From the NCBI GenBank assembly GCA_023386585.1, contig JAEWJM010000003.1, positions 1-64,000 of the forward strand: DNA of 64,000 bases. Direction: 5' to 3'. The notes under the pieces were generated by a model. It did not search any database, had not been told where the DNA came from, and saw only the letters and a list, made by a program, of their open reading frames with translations. The DNA is from Bacteroidota bacterium (GTDB taxonomy: Bacteria; Bacteroidota; Bacteroidia; Flavobacteriales; Flavobacteriaceae). The translations under genes were made by a program, and so were the position numbers. Below are positions 61,081 to 64,000 of the stretch, one piece after another; positions within the stretch are counted from its first letter, which is position 1, and each line of letters starts with the position of its first letter.

Positions 61081-62510
61081 TGATATTCACTTCGTTAAAC
61101 TTTTTCATTTTTTTTCCGGCGGTCTGCCTGCTGTTTTACCTGACGCCCAAAAGCGTGCGGTGGTTGCTCTTGCTGGTCGCGAGTTATTTTTATTACCTGA
61201 ACCTGAAGCCGGTTTTTGCCCTCATTATGGCTTCGATTACGCTTTCAACCTATATTTTTACACGGCTGATTGACAGCACTTCGGCTGATGAAAAAAAGAA
61301 GTTCTACATGCGGTGCAATATTGTGCTTATCCTGCTGCCGCTGCTGTTTTTCAAATATTTCATCGCCATAAACAATATGGCTTTTTACTGGATGGACGGC
61401 GCCGGAATGCGATATCCGTTTCCTGAGATCCCGTTTTTGCTTCCCATCGGAATTTCCTTTTATACTTTTATGGCGATCGGTTATACCGTCGATGTTTATA
61501 ATGAAGAGCTGGCAACCGAGAAGAATATCGGAATCGTCGCCCTGTTCATTTCATTTTTTCCGCTTGTGCTTAGCGGTCCGATCGAACGCGCCGGAAATAT
61601 GCTTCCGCAGTTCAGGAATATTCCGAATATCAATCCCGGAAATATCGCTAAAGGGCTGAAATGGATGCTTTGGGGTTATTTTATGAAGCTTGTCGTCGCC
61701 GACCGCCTTGGCATTTACATCGATACAGTTTATGCGCATCCGCAGCAGTATAATGGAACCACTTTCGTGCTAACCACAATACTTTATCCTTTCCAGGTTT
61801 ATGGTGATCTCGGCGGTTACTCGCTGATCGCGATCGGTGCGGCCAAAGTGATGGGATTTAACGTAATACAGAACTTTCGCAGGCCGTTTTTCTCAGTTTC
61901 GATGTCGGAATTCTGGCGCAGATGGCACATTTCACTTATTACCTGGATCACAGATTACATCTATACGCCGCTGGCGTTTCACTTCCGAAAGCACGGCCGC
62001 AGAGGAATTGTCCTGGCGCTGATGTTTGCGTTTTTGATTAGCGGGATCTGGCACGGCGCAGCGCTGACTTTTGTCGCGTGGGGAATCATGCAGGGGACTT
62101 TTCTCAGCATTGAAGCCGTAACCGCGCGGCGAAGAATGAACTTTCGGACACAAAGTCAGCTTTCACATAAATGGTGGTTCATTGCGTTATGTTGTCTCCT
62201 GACGTTCGTGCTGTTCGCATCTTCACAGGTTTTTGCACGGTCGCGATCAATTGGCGAAGCAATGTCAATTTTCGCCAAAATGGTTTCGGATATTGGACTT
62301 CCATATCTTGATCTTAACACGCTTGCGGTCGGAGTTGCCATGTTGGGCATTTTGTTATTATCCGATTTTCGGGATGAGTTTTTTCCGGGAAGGTTCAAGG
62401 TGTTTAACAACCGATATATCGTTGTGCGGTTTGGTTCTTATCTCGCCATTTTCCTGCTCATCATTCTGTTTGGCGTAGTCAGCGGACAATTCATTTATTT
62501 TAAATTTTAA
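61080..62510 (+). CDS. MBOAT O-acyltransferase (DltB/AlgI-like)
   Basis: 476 residues from a GTG that overlaps the carrier-protein stop. About eleven membrane segments. LLPIGISFYTFMAIGYTVDVY, FFPLVLSGPIERAGNMLPQF, FWRRWHISLITWITDYIYTPL and SGIWHGAALTFVAWG (His325) are the conserved MBOAT/AlgI stretches. It takes the acyl group, here probably from the carrier protein, and moves it across the inner membrane to a glycan acceptor. AlgI and DltB relatives need a partner SGNH-type protein, which is encoded next. Confidence 0.96.
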   Translation: MIFTSLNFFIFFPAVCLLFYLTPKSVRWLLLLVASYFYYLNLKPVFALIMASITLSTYIFTRLIDSTSADEKKKFYMRCNIVLILLPLLFFKYFIAINNMAFYWMDGAGMRYPFPEIPFLLPIGISFYTFMAIGYTVDVYNEELATEKNIGIVALFISFFPLVLSGPIERAGNMLPQFRNIPNINPGNIAKGLKWMLWGYFMKLVVADRLGIYIDTVYAHPQQYNGTTFVLTTILYPFQVYGDLGGYSLIAIGAAKVMGFNVIQNFRRPFFSVSMSEFWRRWHISLITWITDYIYTPLAFHFRKHGRRGIVLALMFAFLISGIWHGAALTFVAWGIMQGTFLSIEAVTARRRMNFRTQSQLSHKWWFIALCCLLTFVLFASSQVFARSRSIGEAMSIFAKMVSDIGLPYLDLNTLAVGVAMLGILLLSDFRDEFFPGRFKVFNNRYIVVRFGSYLAIFLLIILFGVVSGQFIYFKF

Positions 62511-62511
62511 A

Positions 62512-63456
62512 ATGCGACGGTTAGGCCTAAAAATATTCGTTTTTGCCCTGCTGGTCGTCGCGGTCGTCACCTTTATTCTCGAACGTTTCGGGGGATATAT
62601 TGACTATTTTTATGTGAAAGTCACTACGCCGGTGCAAACGTCGCTGATTCTTGGCGATTCGCGCCCGATGCAGGGAATTCAACCGTCAATTATAAACGAG
62701 TGCATGCCAAACTCCGGCTTTGAATTGCCGATGTACAACTTTGCGTTTACGGGCGTGCAGGGACTTTACGGTCCGCCTTACTTTAAAAGCATTCGCAAAA
62801 AGCTGGATCCGAATACGAAAAACGGACTTTTCATAATTGGTGTCAGCCCCGCGCAACTGTCGGTTTCACCAGACGATGACGAGCGCAATCATATCTTTTC
62901 CGAAACCAATCAACCGCCGCACAACATGAAGTTCATCAACATGAGGCCGAATTTTGAGTACTTTTTCCGCAATTACCGGTTTTTCCATTTTAACGCGCTG
63001 TTTAGGGGAAAATCGCAAACGCATACCGACGGCTGGCTGGAACAGAACGTTTTCTTTTCACCATCGGAGCGCGCATTTAAGAAAAAGCAGCGGATCCAGG
63101 GAGTTGTCGAAAATTTTAAAAACCTCAAACCCTCGACCTATCGGCTGCAAAGCCTTGACAGCTTGATCTCGTTCCTTTCGCGTCGCGGAAAAGTTGTGCT
63201 GGTGCGATTGCCAATGGATGCCGAACCGGTCGCGATTGAAGATCGTTACTGGCCGCAATTTAATTCGAAAATGAGCGAATTGGCTGTTGCGAATGGTATC
63301 AAATATTTTAATTTTACGCAAAAGAACACGTTCGATATGTACGACGGCGCCCATCTAGGTAACAAGTCAGGCGCGCTCTTTACACGCGTTTTGTGCGATT
63401 CCATCCGCAAGTCGCTGCCCAACCCAAATCAAAATAAGAATGTTCACGCTCAATAA
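62512..63456 (+). CDS. SGNH-fold partner of the MBOAT protein (DltD/AlgJ-like)
   Basis: 314 residues. A single N-terminal membrane anchor (about 5-24) and an extracytoplasmic SGNH-like domain: SLILGDSRPMQGI carries the nucleophile Ser, and YDGAHLGNKSG near residue 283 the C-terminal Asp-x-x-His. It begins 1 bp after the MBOAT stop, as dltD and algJ-type genes do. It would complete the transfer of the acyl group to the glycan outside the inner membrane. The middle part is too diverged to assign to DltD itself. Confidence 0.85.
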   Translation: MRRLGLKIFVFALLVVAVVTFILERFGGYIDYFYVKVTTPVQTSLILGDSRPMQGIQPSIINECMPNSGFELPMYNFAFTGVQGLYGPPYFKSIRKKLDPNTKNGLFIIGVSPAQLSVSPDDDERNHIFSETNQPPHNMKFINMRPNFEYFFRNYRFFHFNALFRGKSQTHTDGWLEQNVFFSPSERAFKKKQRIQGVVENFKNLKPSTYRLQSLDSLISFLSRRGKVVLVRLPMDAEPVAIEDRYWPQFNSKMSELAVANGIKYFNFTQKNTFDMYDGAHLGNKSGALFTRVLCDSIRKSLPNPNQNKNVHAQ

Positions 63457-64000
63457 AATCAGCATTTCGGAAAATGGCCGCCGCGTAAATTACGACTACT
63501 CCGTTTCTCCGCAAATTGCGAAATATTTTAACCGTAACGAGCCGTTTTATATCAAGTACGATACTGATGTAACTGCCGTTCCCGAAAGCATTCTGGCCGT
63601 TCCGCTGCTGGCCAACGTGATGCCAATCGCCTGGTTTGCCGGCTTCGATGTCACTGTTCCGGTTTTGGACGAGACTTTTTCGGAATCGCTCGAAAACCTC
63701 CGCAACGAATTCAAAATACATTTTCCCGATATAGACCCCGACGTCACGCTTCACGTTGAAAACCCGATTTCAAACGTCATTGAAGGCGACGGTACGGGTT
63801 TGCTGTTTAGTGGCGGACTTGACGCATTTGAGTCGCTGACCCGAAATCTGGAAAAGCATCCGTTTCTCATTTCTGTTCATGGCGCTGATATCGACGTTGA
63901 CGATCAGGATCGATGGGAAAACTTCAAGCGCTTTAATGCAGAGCAGCCTGTCATCGGTAGTGAGCGTATTTGTTACGTCGAATGCAACCTCCGCACGTTT
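63440..64000 (+). CDS. PP-loop-like (ATP pyrophosphatase) protein, partial
   Basis: The frame opens at ATG 63440, overlapping the previous gene by 17 bp, and is still open at the right edge (187 codons seen). GLLFSGGLDAFESLTRNLE near 115-133 resembles the SGGxDS loop of PP-loop ATPases, with Ala in place of the usual Ser. The N-terminal about 100 residues (FTLNKISISENGRRVNYDY, MPIAWFAGFDVTVPVLDE) are not recognised. PP-loop enzymes adenylate a carboxyl or carbonyl to form amides or similar bonds. It is probably part of the glycan locus. Confidence 0.75.
   Translation, partial: MFTLNKISISENGRRVNYDYSVSPQIAKYFNRNEPFYIKYDTDVTAVPESILAVPLLANVMPIAWFAGFDVTVPVLDETFSESLENLRNEFKIHFPDIDPDVTLHVENPISNVIEGDGTGLLFSGGLDAFESLTRNLEKHPFLISVHGADIDVDDQDRWENFKRFNAEQPVIGSERICYVECNLRTF

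Overview
The window looks like chromosome of a Flavobacterium-type member of the Bacteroidota. The evidence is five secreted proteins with type IX secretion (T9SS) features (four have a C-terminal YPNP/APNP-type sorting domain, the fifth runs off the left edge), LytS/LytTR signalling, TAnnTTTG-like -7 promoter boxes, AT-rich leaders, and the housekeeping set carA, eno, gltA, recR. No rRNA, tRNA, CRISPR array, transposase or phage gene was recognised.

Layout. 1-7.5 kb (minus strand): a giant repeat-rich surface protein running off the left edge, an FG-GAP T9SS protein and an unknown secreted protein. 7.6-10.5 kb: a two-gene LytTR regulator / TPR-histidine kinase operon. 10.7-15.5 kb: small accessory genes (SnoaL-like lipoprotein, VIT-family transporter, two VOC proteins, DUF1801 protein, histidine phosphatase, lipoprotein), a response-regulator gene remnant and a 16-bp direct repeat. 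15.7-31.2 kb: carA, eno and gltA, separated by three large T9SS proteins and a 2.1-kb gene-free block made of about 650-bp tandem repeats. 31.2-40.4 kb: a three-gene cassette (deacetylase-like, FemAB-like, GNAT) directly behind gltA, two amidinotransferase-fold hydrolases (one CtlX), an acyltransferase, a CoA-binding protein, a symporter and recR.

40.4-64 kb is one uninterrupted plus-strand run of 21 genes, mostly overlapping or nearly abutting, starting at a good Bacteroidota promoter and leaving the right edge. It is a surface-glycan locus. It holds Wza/Wzc-type export, UDP-HexNAc epimerase and two UDP-sugar dehydrogenases (uronic acids), then RfbB, an NDP-hexose 2,3-dehydratase, a Gfo/Idh/MocA reductase and a WecE-like aminotransferase. 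Together the last four would give a dTDP-4-amino-2,4,6-trideoxyhexose. An ArnC/GtrB-like glycosyltransferase with a small EamA/SMR protein suggests a polyprenyl-phosphate sugar branch, and a Wzx flippase follows. The 3' part is a Dlt-like cassette: adenylation enzyme, GNAT, acyl carrier protein, MBOAT acyltransferase and SGNH protein, then a partial PP-loop-like protein. The working hypothesis is a glycan carrying an antibiotic-type deoxyaminosugar and decorated with an amino acid or other acyl group; this combination is the most interesting content of the window. One gene of the locus, a NeuD-like acyltransferase, carries a frameshift.
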